Origin: Cognataquiflexum rubidum | GTDB lineage: Bacteria; Bacteroidota; Bacteroidia; Cytophagales; Cyclobacteriaceae | DNA: 64,000 nucleotides | Assembly: GCF_022538115.1 (NCBI RefSeq) | Contig: NZ_JAKZAL010000002.1 | Coordinates: forward strand, 62,001 to 126,000 | Direction of reading: 5' to 3' | Position numbers and translations under genes: made by a program | Notes under the pieces: generated by a model | What the model was told of the DNA's origin: nothing | What the model saw: only the letters and a program-made list of their open reading frames with translations | Database searches by the model: none | In this document: one piece after another, positions 52,399 to 61,035 of the stretch | Layout: every line of letters begins with the position of its first letter | How positions within the stretch are numbered: position 1 is the stretch's first letter

Positions 52399-52854
52399 AT
52401 GAACGAAATTTATAACATAGAAAGACCTTCTAAAGAAGAGCAAAAAGTAGCCTTGGAATCCTATGGCTCTCTTGCCCCTTTATTGGATCAAATCCATTCT
52501 GATTACCTTGAGATTGAAATTGAAGAAAATAGCCAGAGAATTAAGATTCCTCTGAAAGCATTGCAATTGCTTGCTAAAATCCTAAAAGAAACCAGTCAGG
52601 GAAGACCGGTTTCCATCGTCCCAATTGCAACTGAAATTACTACCCAGGCAGCAGCCGAAATGATTGGATGTTCGAGGCCACATTTGGTTAAGCTACTTGA
52701 AAACGGAGAAATCAACTTTACGAAAATTGGCAGACATCGAAGAATCAAATATCAAGATATCCTTGATTATAAGAGAAAAATGAAAGCTGAACAAAGACAG
52801 TTGCTTATAGAAATAATGAAGGCTGACGAAGAAGCAGGGATATATGATTCATAG
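52399..52854 (+). CDS. Excisionase/MerR-type DNA-binding antitoxin
   Basis: The 151-residue protein starts MNEIYNIERPSKEEQKVALE; the frame is open from 52207, but that part overlaps attC-like site 5 and a palindrome. The DNA-binding domain is near the C-terminus (TTQAAAEMIGCSRPHLVKLL, then INFTKIGRHRRIKYQDILDY), an excisionase-like winged helix. The N-terminal helices and acidic strand would bind the toxin. It overlaps the PIN gene by 11 bases, the usual antitoxin-first order; operon autorepression through the palindrome is likely. Confidence 0.8.
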   Translation: MNEIYNIERPSKEEQKVALESYGSLAPLLDQIHSDYLEIEIEENSQRIKIPLKALQLLAKILKETSQGRPVSIVPIATEITTQAAAEMIGCSRPHLVKLLENGEINFTKIGRHRRIKYQDILDYKRKMKAEQRQLLIEIMKADEEAGIYDS

Positions 52855-53407
52855 TGTCCGATTCACTTGTGTTCTTGATACCAATGTGATTTACCCTATT
52901 GATATTAGGGATCTTCTGTTTTGGTTTGCTTCTTATGACCTTTTTACACCAAAATGGAGTAAACATATTTTTAATGAATGGGAAAATGTAATGATTCGAA
53001 AGGGGATTCCTGACGAAGAGATCAAAAAGAGATTGAAAAAAGCGCAACTTGCTTTTCCGGATGCATTGGTCGATAATTATGAACCTCTGGTTAACTCTTT
53101 GGAATTGCCTGACGAAAAAGACAGACATGTATTAGCCGCAGCCATAAAAACAAATGCCAACATCATTGTGACGAATAACATAAAGGACTTCCCCTCAGGC
53201 TATTTGGCTAGCTTTGGTATAGCAGCAAAGACTGCTGATGACTTTATATCAGATACTATTGATCTTAACAATAATCTTGCTTTGGAAGCTTTTAGAGCTA
53301 TGGTATTAAATAGAACAAACCCGAATCTTGATGAATTTGAAATATTGGACAGATTGCGAAAAAATGGTTTGATTGATTCTGCAAACTATCTACATGCTTT
53401 ACTGTGA
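52844..53407 (+). CDS. PIN-domain toxin
   Basis: The 187-residue protein has the PIN ribonuclease fold: the first acidic residue is Asp12 in CVLDTNVIYPID; a Glu follows near residue 45 (HIFNEWENVM); then LPDEKDRHVLAAAIKTNANI and VTNNIKDFPSGYL hold the others. Metal-dependent RNA cleavage is the family activity. It overlaps the antitoxin gene, so this is a type II toxin-antitoxin pair. The C-terminal extension (about 135-187) is helical and not found in the shortest PIN toxins. Confidence 0.8.
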   Translation: MIHSVRFTCVLDTNVIYPIDIRDLLFWFASYDLFTPKWSKHIFNEWENVMIRKGIPDEEIKKRLKKAQLAFPDALVDNYEPLVNSLELPDEKDRHVLAAAIKTNANIIVTNNIKDFPSGYLASFGIAAKTADDFISDTIDLNNNLALEAFRAMVLNRTNPNLDEFEILDRLRKNGLIDSANYLHALL

Positions 53408-53508
53408 AATAGGCAGACTGAAGTCCAACATGCCCAAATTTTTCTCCTCCTTTCCTTGTAGTTTTGACAATAGGCCTTAATATTGTAAAACTAAATCTCA
53501 AATTTTTA

Positions 53509-54006
53509 ATGAAATCCATCTATCTCAAATCCATTGCCCTATTCTTGGCTGTTGCTATTTTCTTTGCGAGTTGTGGCAGCACGACCATGATCCAATCTAA
53601 TCCCTCTGATGCCAAGCTGTATATGAACGGCGAGTACATGGGAAATACGCCTTATGCCTACAGGGATACCAAAGTAGTAGGCAGCACCACTTTGGTCAGA
53701 TTGGAAAAAGAAGGGTACAACCCTTTCAATACTTCTTTTTCAAGGGATGAGGAGTTGGATGTCGGCGCTTTGATCGGAGGGATATTTTTGTTGGTTCCAT
53801 TCCTTTGGATCATGAAGTACAAGTCATTCAGAACCTATGAGCTTCAGCCGGCTGTCGGAGGACTTGATACCAACTACTATTCCATCCCAAGTGGTTTGGA
53901 TAAAACCAAAGCCGATAAACTGAGAGAACTGAAAAAATTACTAGATGAGGGTGTGATCACCCAAGAAGAATTTGAAATAGAAAAAAAGAAAATCCTCGAA
54001 AGTTAA
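53509..54006 (+). CDS. PEGA and SHOCT domain lipoprotein
   Basis: ATG 53509 gives a lipoprotein signal (MKSIYLKSIALFLAVAIFFA then SC), so the frame from 53464 is too long. The mature protein has a PEGA domain at about 25-75 (MIQSNPSDAKLYMNGEYMGN, then TPYAYRDTKV), a membrane helix (VGALIGGIFLLVPFLWIM), and a C-terminal SHOCT motif (KADKLRELKKLLDEGVITQE, then EFEIEKKKIL). Both modules are short assembly/interaction domains. Function unknown. Confidence 0.8.
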   Translation: MKSIYLKSIALFLAVAIFFASCGSTTMIQSNPSDAKLYMNGEYMGNTPYAYRDTKVVGSTTLVRLEKEGYNPFNTSFSRDEELDVGALIGGIFLLVPFLWIMKYKSFRTYELQPAVGGLDTNYYSIPSGLDKTKADKLRELKKLLDEGVITQEEFEIEKKKILES

Positions 54007-54039
54007 GGATCGATATAATTGCAGTAAATTTTTGATATG

Positions 54040-54094
54040 AGTATCCGCAATGTTGCACCTTGGGCTTGAAAGGACTTTATCGGGTGCGGATACT
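54040..54094. repeat. 55-bp mini-element with perfect inverted ends, copy 2
   Basis: AGTATCCGCA at the left and TGCGGATACT at the right are perfect 10-base inverted repeats. The inner sequence differs from copies 1 and 3. Confidence 0.6.
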
Positions 54095-54142
54095 TGTCCA
54101 CGGACGACGGTCCACTGTCCACAGAACCGCTAATCGTTTACC

Positions 54143-54198
54143 GATTATCCGCAGTTTTTATCTTTAATTTTGAGCTAATGGCAAAGTAGCGGATAATC
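54143..54198. repeat. 56-bp mini-element with perfect inverted ends, copy 3
   Basis: GATTATCCGC and GCGGATAATC are perfect 10-base inverted repeats. The inner sequence is nearly the same as in copy 1 at 46052-46107. Confidence 0.65.
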
Positions 54199-54442
54199 CT
54201 AATTTTTGATTTTGGAAAGGATTCCTCTATGGATACCGTGAATACTTACTTTCCAAAACTCACCCGCTTTTTTTTGAATGCCAGAATGAAATCGTCACCT
54301 ATCTGCAACTTATTGATAAAGAAAACATTAAGCTTCAGAATTAAAATATAGGTTTCACTTATTCTCACCTTTTTATATTATCTTTCTGGGAATCTTTTTC
54401 ATATACAGTGCAGCATATTATTTTCTCATAGATATATACAAA

Positions 54443-55858
54443 ATGGAAACCTTGCTTAAAACTCCCACAGGAATAGGAGGATTGGATGAAATCACAAACG
54501 GAGGATTTCCTAAAGGTCGCCCTGTTCTTATCTGCGGGAGTGCCGGTTGCGGCAAAACGTTGTTTGCTGCGCAGTTTCTGGTAAAAGGAATTACAGATTA
54601 TAACGAGCCGGGCGTTTTCATGAGTTTTGAAGAAACCGCAAAAGACCTCACACAGAATTTTGAGTCATTGGGTTTTGATTTTGAAAAATTAAAAGCAGAA
54701 AAAAAACTGCAAATTGACCATGTGCACATCGAGCGATCAGAGATAGAAGAGACAGGCGAGTATGATTTGGAAGGGATATTTATCCGGCTAAATTATGCCA
54801 TTGATTCTATCGGAGCCAAAAGAGTCGTGCTTGACACCATCGAATCGCTGTTTTCGGGCATGCAAAACATGGCATTGCTCCGTTCTGAAATCCGCAGATT
54901 ATTTACCTGGCTCAAAGAAAAAGGTGTAACAACTGTGATCACCGGCGAAAGGGGTGAAAATTCTTTGACGAGACAGGGCTTGGAAGAATATGTGTCCGAT
55001 TGCGTGATACTTCTTGATTTTCGGGTGATAGAACAAATCGCCACGCGCAGATTGCGTATCGTAAAATTTCGCGGCAGCACACACGGCACAAATGAATACC
55101 CCTTTCTCATAGGCGAAAATGGAATTTCAGTTCTCCCGGTTACATCATTGATGTTGGATTACAAATCACCGACAGAAATTATTTCCACGGGATTACCCGG
55201 ATTGGACAATTTGTTTTCGACAGGGGGAATTTATCGTGCGAGCAGTACACTCATTACAGGCAATGCGGGTACTTCCAAGACAATTCTCGCCAGTCACTTT
55301 GCGATGAGCAGTTGCAAGCGCAACGAACCCACGCTCTTTTTTTCCTTTGAAGAATCTCCCGAGCAATTGGTACGGAATATGGCTACAATCGGGATTGATT
55401 TTGAGCAGGCCATCAAATCGAAACTGCTCCACATTCAGGCGTCACGGCCTTCCCTTCAAGGTTTGGAATTGCACCTGATGGTTTTGAATAAATTATTGGA
55501 CGAGCTAAAACCACGTACCGTAATCATTGACCCTATCAGCAGTCTAATCACGATCGGTAATACCAATGAAGTACGGGCCATGTTGGTAAGATTAATGGAT
55601 ACACTCAAAAAAAAGCAGATCAACGCACTCTTCACATCGCTCACCTATGATGGTCAATCAGAATACAATAATTCTACCGTAGATGCAGTTTCTTCCCTTG
55701 CAGACACATGGATAGATCTGAAGAACGAAGCACGTAACAATGAAAGGGCACGTAGCCTCCTCATCGTAAAATCACGTGGCATGGGTCACTCAAACAACCA
55801 ACACGATTTTCTTATTACAGGTAAAGGATTCCAATTTACTTCCTCAAACAAAAAATAA
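54443..55858 (+). CDS. kaiC: KaiC-like double-domain ATPase
   Basis: The 471-residue protein has two RecA-like halves. First half: Walker A GSAGCGKT (32-39), catalytic Glu pair in SFEET (63-64), Walker B near VVLDTIESL. Second half: GNAGTSKT (273-280), where the sixth residue is Ser in place of Gly, SFEES (303-304). At the site of the cyanobacterial phosphorylation residues (T426, S431, T432 of KaiC) it has [12 protein letters not shown], that is Thr412, Ser417 and Ser418. It is about fifty residues shorter than cyanobacterial KaiC. It is followed by two kaiB-like genes and a histidine kinase; no kaiA. Probably a stress- or signal-related timing or switching module, but any clock role is unproven. 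Confidence 0.85.
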   Translation: METLLKTPTGIGGLDEITNGGFPKGRPVLICGSAGCGKTLFAAQFLVKGITDYNEPGVFMSFEETAKDLTQNFESLGFDFEKLKAEKKLQIDHVHIERSEIEETGEYDLEGIFIRLNYAIDSIGAKRVVLDTIESLFSGMQNMALLRSEIRRLFTWLKEKGVTTVITGERGENSLTRQGLEEYVSDCVILLDFRVIEQIATRRLRIVKFRGSTHGTNEYPFLIGENGISVLPVTSLMLDYKSPTEIISTGLPGLDNLFSTGGIYRASSTLITGNAGTSKTILASHFAMSSCKRNEPTLFFSFEESPEQLVRNMATIGIDFEQAIKSKLLHIQASRPSLQGLELHLMVLNKLLDELKPRTVIIDPISSLITIGNTNEVRAMLVRLMDTLKKKQINALFTSLTYDGQSEYNNSTVDAVSSLADTWIDLKNEARNNERARSLLIVKSRGMGHSNNQHDFLITGKGFQFTSSNKK

Positions 55859-55865
55859 AAACCAC

Positions 55866-56156
55866 ATGGCAAAAGAAGAAAAATGGGAATTGCGATTATA
55901 CATTGCCGGTCAGACACCTAATTCAGTACTTGCCTTGAAGAATATCACCAAGTATTGCGAGAATCATTTAGAAGGTAAATATACCATTGAAGTGATTGAC
56001 CTCTTGAAAAATCCCCAGTTGGCTGAAGGAGATCAGATATTTGCCATCCCCACTTTGGTGCGAAAAGTCCCTGTGCCCTTAAGAAAGATAATAGGAGACC
56101 TTTCCAATGAGGAAAAGGTTTTGGTTGGCTTAAATATCCGTCCTGTAAAACTTTAA
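55866..56156 (+). CDS. kaiB: KaiB-like protein 1
   Basis: ATG 55866, seven bases after the kaiC stop, gives 96 residues. The sequence matches Kai[61 protein letters not shown] and [14 protein letters not shown]. KaiB has a thioredoxin-like fold and binds KaiC. The AIPTLVRK..P segment with cis-Pro is present. A frame open from 55776 overlaps kaiC and is not used. Confidence 0.9.
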   Translation: MAKEEKWELRLYIAGQTPNSVLALKNITKYCENHLEGKYTIEVIDLLKNPQLAEGDQIFAIPTLVRKVPVPLRKIIGDLSNEEKVLVGLNIRPVKL

Positions 56157-56166
56157 TTTTTTTATC

Positions 56167-56478
56167 ATGAAAAAACCTACAATGGATGAATTAAACGTTG
56201 AAGACAAGTTGGTGCTGACACTCTATATTTCAGGTATGTCCCAAAAATCAATGGAGGCTATTGAAAATCTTAAGTGGATGTGCGACAAATATTTAAAAGA
56301 TTCTTTTGATCTGGAGATAATAGATATTTACAAAAACCCCAAGCTTGCCTCAGAACAACATATTGTTTTTAGTCCCTCACTATTGAAAAGATATCCGCTG
56401 CCAAAAAAAACTTTGGTAGGAACATTATCGGATACCAAAAAAGTATTGAAATCATTAGGCATTACAATCGATAAATAA
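56167..56478 (+). CDS. KaiB-like protein 2, divergent
   Basis: The 103-residue protein begins with about 12 extra residues and then repeats the KaiB pattern: KLVLTLYISGMSQKSMEAIE, DLEIIDIYKNPKLASEQHIV, FSPSLLKRYPLPKKTLVGTL. Instead of the IPTLVRK segment it has FSPSLLKRYP, so the KaiC-contact surface probably differs. Ten bases separate it from kaiB 1. Tandem unequal kaiB genes also occur in other non-cyanobacterial kai operons; the division of labour is unknown. Confidence 0.85.
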   Translation: MKKPTMDELNVEDKLVLTLYISGMSQKSMEAIENLKWMCDKYLKDSFDLEIIDIYKNPKLASEQHIVFSPSLLKRYPLPKKTLVGTLSDTKKVLKSLGITIDK

Positions 56479-56488
56479 TTCTTTAGAA

Positions 56489-57748
56489 ATGAAGTTATCT
56501 GCGAGGCAATCAGCATTAAAAATCGAAGAGTTGCAAAGCCGATTGGATGAATACGAGCAGGTAATTGAGGCCATTAAGGGAGGTGAAGTAGATGCCTTTG
56601 CCTTGAAGACCAATAACCAATCCGAAATTTTCACACTTCGAACCGTGGATTATGCCTATAGATTGTTGGTTGAAAATTTTGGCGAAGGTGCTCTCAACTT
56701 AACAGAAGAGGGCTTGATTGTGTACACCAACAATTATTTTCCCCGGCTTTTAAACCTTTCCTATGAGGATGTTATAGGAAATTCTATTTATCAATATGTA
56801 CATCCTGAATCCAGAGAAACATTCAGCAAACTTTTTCAAAAAGCCTTGACCTCGCAAATAAAAGGCGAAATATATTTATCACTTGCCAATAACAAAGTTC
56901 CGGTTTATATCTCTCTCACCTCCTTGTTTCCCACGATCCCGACGGTCGGTATGATTATAACCGACTTGACCGAAAAAAAGAAGGAAGAAGAAATATTGAA
57001 AAGTAAAAACGCTGAATTAATAAAATTGAACAATCAACTTCAAGCATTCGCTTACATTACCAGTCACGATCTACAGGGACCGCTCCGCAAAATTCAAATT
57101 TTGATTTCCCACATTATCGATAATGAAAGAATTAAACTTTCTGAAAAGGGTAAAGATTTTTTGAACAGGGTGCAATACGCCGCAAATTCAATGCAGGTAC
57201 TCGTTCAGGATTTACTTGAATACTCACGTACTAATACGGTAGTAGGGAAATTGGAATACACCGAACTAAATCAGATTATCGATGAAGTGAAGGATGAACT
57301 AAAAGAAGAACTGGAAGACAAAAAAGCAATCGTGGAGGTAACAGCACTGAATAGTGTCAATATTATCCCTTTCCAGTTTCGTCAACTTATGCACAATTTG
57401 ATTGTCAACGCATTAAAATTTTCTAATCCAACGATCAGACCATACATCTTGATTAAAAGTGAAATAGCAAAGGGCATTGCATTTGACCATGTCAAGCTTA
57501 CACCTCAAAAAGAATATTGTCACATTTCTGTTTCTGATAACGGCATCGGCTTTGAACAGGAATACAGTGAGAAAATATTTGAAATATTCTACCGCCTTCA
57601 TCAACAAACAGATTATAATGGTACTGGCATCGGACTTGCCATCGTTAAGAATATTGTAGAAAATCATAGCGGAATAATAATAGCCACCAGTAAACTAAAT
57701 AAAGGCACCACATTTGACATTTATATTCCTACAACATTGGAAGACTAA
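56489..57748 (+). CDS. PAS-domain histidine kinase of the kai operon
   Basis: The 419-residue soluble kinase has no membrane segment. It has an N-terminal helical linker (1-40), a PAS domain (about 50-160, VENFGEGALNLTEEGLIVYT), and a kinase core with His193 in YITSHDLQGPLRKIQ, N-box HNLIVNALKFS, G1 DNGIGFEQ, F-box IFEIFYRL and G2 GTGIGLAIVKN. It starts ten bases after kaiB 2, so it is surely cotranscribed. By analogy with SasA it may read the KaiC/KaiB state, though SasA uses a KaiB-like sensor domain and this one a PAS. No receiver domain or regulator gene is adjacent. Confidence 0.85.
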   Translation: MKLSARQSALKIEELQSRLDEYEQVIEAIKGGEVDAFALKTNNQSEIFTLRTVDYAYRLLVENFGEGALNLTEEGLIVYTNNYFPRLLNLSYEDVIGNSIYQYVHPESRETFSKLFQKALTSQIKGEIYLSLANNKVPVYISLTSLFPTIPTVGMIITDLTEKKKEEEILKSKNAELIKLNNQLQAFAYITSHDLQGPLRKIQILISHIIDNERIKLSEKGKDFLNRVQYAANSMQVLVQDLLEYSRTNTVVGKLEYTELNQIIDEVKDELKEELEDKKAIVEVTALNSVNIIPFQFRQLMHNLIVNALKFSNPTIRPYILIKSEIAKGIAFDHVKLTPQKEYCHISVSDNGIGFEQEYSEKIFEIFYRLHQQTDYNGTGIGLAIVKNIVENHSGIIIATSKLNKGTTFDIYIPTTLED

Positions 57749-57988
57749 GGTAACCAACAACCTGCGCATGAGAAGCAGATCACAGATATCATTTCTGTAG
57801 GAGAATATCGGTAACTGGCAAAGGAGTGGATAACCTTATTTCCTAAATCAAGTATTTTCTTTTGGGCGCAACTTCCACGACTATTCCCGCCCAATTTTCC
57901 AATAAGGCACGGTTAATGCACTTGTTTACTGCGGCTATTCAAAGCCGGAGGCCGGGATATAGTTTTTGGCCCAAATCAACATGACAAA

Positions 57989-58939
57989 ATGGGTAAAGAA
58001 AATAGATTCAAGATAAAAGACCTGCCCGGGCTGTTGTGGGAGGCGGGGAAGCTTTGGAATAAGAATAATCCTTGGAGATTAGGCGCCGTCGTGGCCTATT
58101 ATGCGGTGTTGTCCCTGCCGGGATTGCTCGTTGTCGTCATTAGTGCCGTTGGGGCATTTTGGGGACAGGAGATCGTGCAGGGGGAGATTACAGGGCAGAT
58201 TTCGGAGGCCATCGGTCCGAGTGCTGCGGAGTCTATCGTCTCCATCATCGAAAATTCGAGTAAGGATAACAGGACAGTTTTTGCTACCGTGATGGGGGTG
58301 TCAGTGTTGTTATTCGGTGCTACGGGCGTGTTTTACCAGCTTCAGATTTCTATGAATGAGATATGGAGTGTCAAAGTAGACCCAGATGCAGGTTGGTGGA
58401 AAATTGTCAAAGACAGGGCTTTGAGTTTGGCTTTTGTGATGGTCATTGCGTTTTTGCTGTTGATCAGCTTCGTGGTGTCTACCGCATTAACCGTTTTGAG
58501 TAGATTTCTATCCAGACTATGGGAGCCGGCATACGTGTACATCGCCCAGTTTTTCGAGTTTGCTTTGTCCACATTTGTTATTGGACTTTTGTTTGTATTG
58601 ATATTCAGGTTTATGCCCGATATGAAGATCAAATGGAGATCAGTTTGGTTGGGGGGATTTATGACAGCTGTATTATTCAACCTGGGTAAGTTCTTGCTCA
58701 ACATATATTTTGGAGCTGCTGATCCGGGTTCTACCTATGGTGCTGCAGGTTCTGTCGTGTTGATTTTACTTTGGGTATCTTATTCCTGTCTGATATTGTT
58801 CTATGGGGCAGCATTTACAAGGGTCTATGCGGAGAAATATGAACATAAGGTTCATCCTTCTGATTTTGCCATGAAGGTTGTCGAAAAGGAAATCATTGTA
58901 GAGAAGGGAAATGAAAATATTCCGACAGAAGATAAATGA
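57989..58939 (+). CDS. YihY/BrkB family membrane protein
   Basis: The 316-residue protein has the YihY/BrkB features: KNNPWRLGAVVAYYAVLSLP near the start, GATGVFYQLQISMNEIWSV (about 110-129), and the C-terminal YGAAGSVVLILLWVSYSCL and LFYGAAFTRVYAEK, with six transmembrane segments. The family was once called ribonuclease BN, wrongly. Function unknown; an envelope transport role has been proposed. It is not part of the kai transcript: 240 bases separate them. Confidence 0.85.
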   Translation: MGKENRFKIKDLPGLLWEAGKLWNKNNPWRLGAVVAYYAVLSLPGLLVVVISAVGAFWGQEIVQGEITGQISEAIGPSAAESIVSIIENSSKDNRTVFATVMGVSVLLFGATGVFYQLQISMNEIWSVKVDPDAGWWKIVKDRALSLAFVMVIAFLLLISFVVSTALTVLSRFLSRLWEPAYVYIAQFFEFALSTFVIGLLFVLIFRFMPDMKIKWRSVWLGGFMTAVLFNLGKFLLNIYFGAADPGSTYGAAGSVVLILLWVSYSCLILFYGAAFTRVYAEKYEHKVHPSDFAMKVVEKEIIVEKGNENIPTEDK

Positions 58940-59047
58940 TTGAATAAGCCATTGAAATATATAATTAAATGAGATAAATTATCTTATTTTGTTCTTTTCG
59001 TCATGTAGGAACATTTTTTATAAATATTTTACAAAACAAATCAAAGT

Positions 59048-60841
59048 ATGGAAACGATAGGCAATATGGGAATGGGGGCCATTGTTGGGTCCAATGGGGT
59101 GACTTTTAGGGTATGGGCACCCAATGCCAACAAGATTTTTGTAATGGGTAGTTTCAATGGCTGGAATGAGGATGAATTTGAATTGGAGCATGAAAATGAG
59201 GGCTATTGGGCAGTGCATGTAGAGTCGGCATCGGAAGGGGACGAATACAAATTTGTCATCTACAATGGAGAGATGAAAATCACCAAAAACGATCCTTTTG
59301 CCCGGAAAGTGACCAACAGTGTGGGCAATTCTGTGGTCATTGACCTTTACAAAGATTGGAACGACCATCAGTATCGCCTCCCTTCTTTCAATAACCTGGT
59401 AATCTATGAGCTCCACATCGGTACCTTCAACAGACAAGGATTGAATGAAGGGGAAGTAGGCAATTTTTATACTGCAGCCCAAAGGCTGGATTATCTCCGT
59501 GACCTTGGGATCAATGCCATAGAAATCATGCCGGTGATGGAATTTGCCGGAGACCAATCTTGGGGATATAATCCTGCACATCCTTTTGCAGTAGAATCAG
59601 CCTATGGCGGACCGGAGGGTTTGAAGCATTTTATCTTCGAAGCACACAGCAGAGGAATTGCCGTGATTATGGATGTGGTTTACAATCATTTTGGACCTTC
59701 GGATATTGACTTATGGCAATTTGACGGATGGAAGGAAAACGACCTTGGCGGAATTTACTTTTACAATGACCACAAGGCAAAGACTCCCTGGGGTGAAAAC
59801 CGCCCGGACTATGGCAGGAAAGAAGTAAGGAATTTCCTCCGGGACAATGCCATGATGTGGCTGGGAGCCTATCAATGTGATGGGCTAAGGTTAGACGCCA
59901 CAGCGGTGATCAGGTTTTTGGAAAATGAAAACCCACACAACCATGCCATATTGGAAGAAGGTTATCAGTTTTTACAGCAACTGAATGGTGAAATCAGGTC
60001 CAAATTTCCAGGTAAAATTTTGATTGCAGAAGACCTCAAAGCGGATCCAATAGTGACTTCGGATATTAAATTAAATGGACTAGGCTTTCATTCCCAATGG
60101 GGTTTGGGATTTGTCAACCACCTCAGACGGGTGCTCCTCGAAATTGAAGACAAACACCGAAACCTCCAATTGGTGGTGGAATCCCTGTTTTTCTCCTTCA
60201 ACAATGACGTTTTCCAAAGGGTGATATTTACCGAATCCCATGACGAGGTGGCCAACGGCGCAGCTCGTCTGCCAGAGGAAATACAGCCTGGTGAAGCTGA
60301 CGGAGAATATGCCAAAAAGAAATCCACCTTGGGAGCCATTACCTTAATGACTGCTCCAGGAATACCCATGATATTTCAGGGTCAGGAATTCATTACGCAT
60401 GGAACTTTTACCGATACCGAACCCTTGGATTGGGAGAGGCAGTCTGTTTTCAATGGTATTTCGAGGATGTACCAAGACCTGATCAGGATGCGAAATGGTC
60501 GGGATCAAGCCTTAATCGGACTTACAGGTCAACTTACGGAAACCTTGCACTTCAACCAAGAAACTTTGGTTTTAGCATATAGCCGTGGTCATAGGGACCA
60601 TCGAGACCGTCCTGTCGTCGTAGTGCTCAATTTTTCTCATCAGAATTACAACGATTATAAATTCGGAGTTCCGCATGGGGGAAGATGGCATGTGAAATTC
60701 AACAGCGGTTGGCAGGGATATGATGAGGATTTTGCCGGGACGGAGATTCTAGCCGTGGAGGCCGACGGACCTTTTGAAGGTAAGCCTCATTCAATTTTGG
60801 TGGGTCTTCCGGCGTTTGGGGGGATCATTTTGATCCGATAA
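59048..60841 (+). CDS. CBM48-GH13 alpha-glucan enzyme (branching-enzyme-like)
   Basis: The 597-residue protein starts with a CBM48-type domain (about 15-100, TFRVWAPNANKIFVMGSFNG) and continues with a GH13 barrel: YELHIGTFN, DVVYNHFGPSD (His/Asn of region I), DGLRLDAT (nucleophile Asp283), ILIAEDL (acid Glu328) and FTESHDEVAN (Asp399). A C-terminal beta domain ends the protein. The pattern resembles glycogen-branching enzyme and trehalohydrolase TreZ; the choice between them cannot be made. It would act on cytoplasmic storage glucan or maltodextrin. The start ATG 59048 is clear. Confidence 0.85.
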   Translation: METIGNMGMGAIVGSNGVTFRVWAPNANKIFVMGSFNGWNEDEFELEHENEGYWAVHVESASEGDEYKFVIYNGEMKITKNDPFARKVTNSVGNSVVIDLYKDWNDHQYRLPSFNNLVIYELHIGTFNRQGLNEGEVGNFYTAAQRLDYLRDLGINAIEIMPVMEFAGDQSWGYNPAHPFAVESAYGGPEGLKHFIFEAHSRGIAVIMDVVYNHFGPSDIDLWQFDGWKENDLGGIYFYNDHKAKTPWGENRPDYGRKEVRNFLRDNAMMWLGAYQCDGLRLDATAVIRFLENENPHNHAILEEGYQFLQQLNGEIRSKFPGKILIAEDLKADPIVTSDIKLNGLGFHSQWGLGFVNHLRRVLLEIEDKHRNLQLVVESLFFSFNNDVFQRVIFTESHDEVANGAARLPEEIQPGEADGEYAKKKSTLGAITLMTAPGIPMIFQGQEFITHGTFTDTEPLDWERQSVFNGISRMYQDLIRMRNGRDQALIGLTGQLTETLHFNQETLVLAYSRGHRDHRDRPVVVVLNFSHQNYNDYKFGVPHGGRWHVKFNSGWQGYDEDFAGTEILAVEADGPFEGKPHSILVGLPAFGGIILIR

Positions 60842-61035
60842 ATAGACCATTCATTACTTCTCCCTTTTTAGAAACTAAAATTTCAAAAATAAAAAGAATG
60901 ATGTTGCATTTATTGTATCAGCGGTGCGGAATTGAGGCATAAATATGGTAGCTTGAGAAAAGTAGGAATTACCTGCCACTCACACGTTCTTGCTGTTGCT
61001 GAAAAAAGCTTCCGTATTAAAATCGAATAACCGGC

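Larger units (their letters stand above)
54007..54442. other. 436-base spacer before the kai operon
   Basis: It holds two 55-56 bp mini-elements (54040-54094 and 54143-54198), a GGTCCACTGTCCAC-like word, and about 150 bases of AT-rich DNA upstream of kaiC. TATCTTTC near 54380 is one base off the -7 consensus but has no good -33 box. No gene is supported. Confidence 0.55.

Noticed and set aside
57749-57988. Possible short gene between the kai kinase and the BrkB-type gene
   Set aside because: All frames there are short and interrupted; only GC-rich words such as GCCGGAGGCCGGG are visible.
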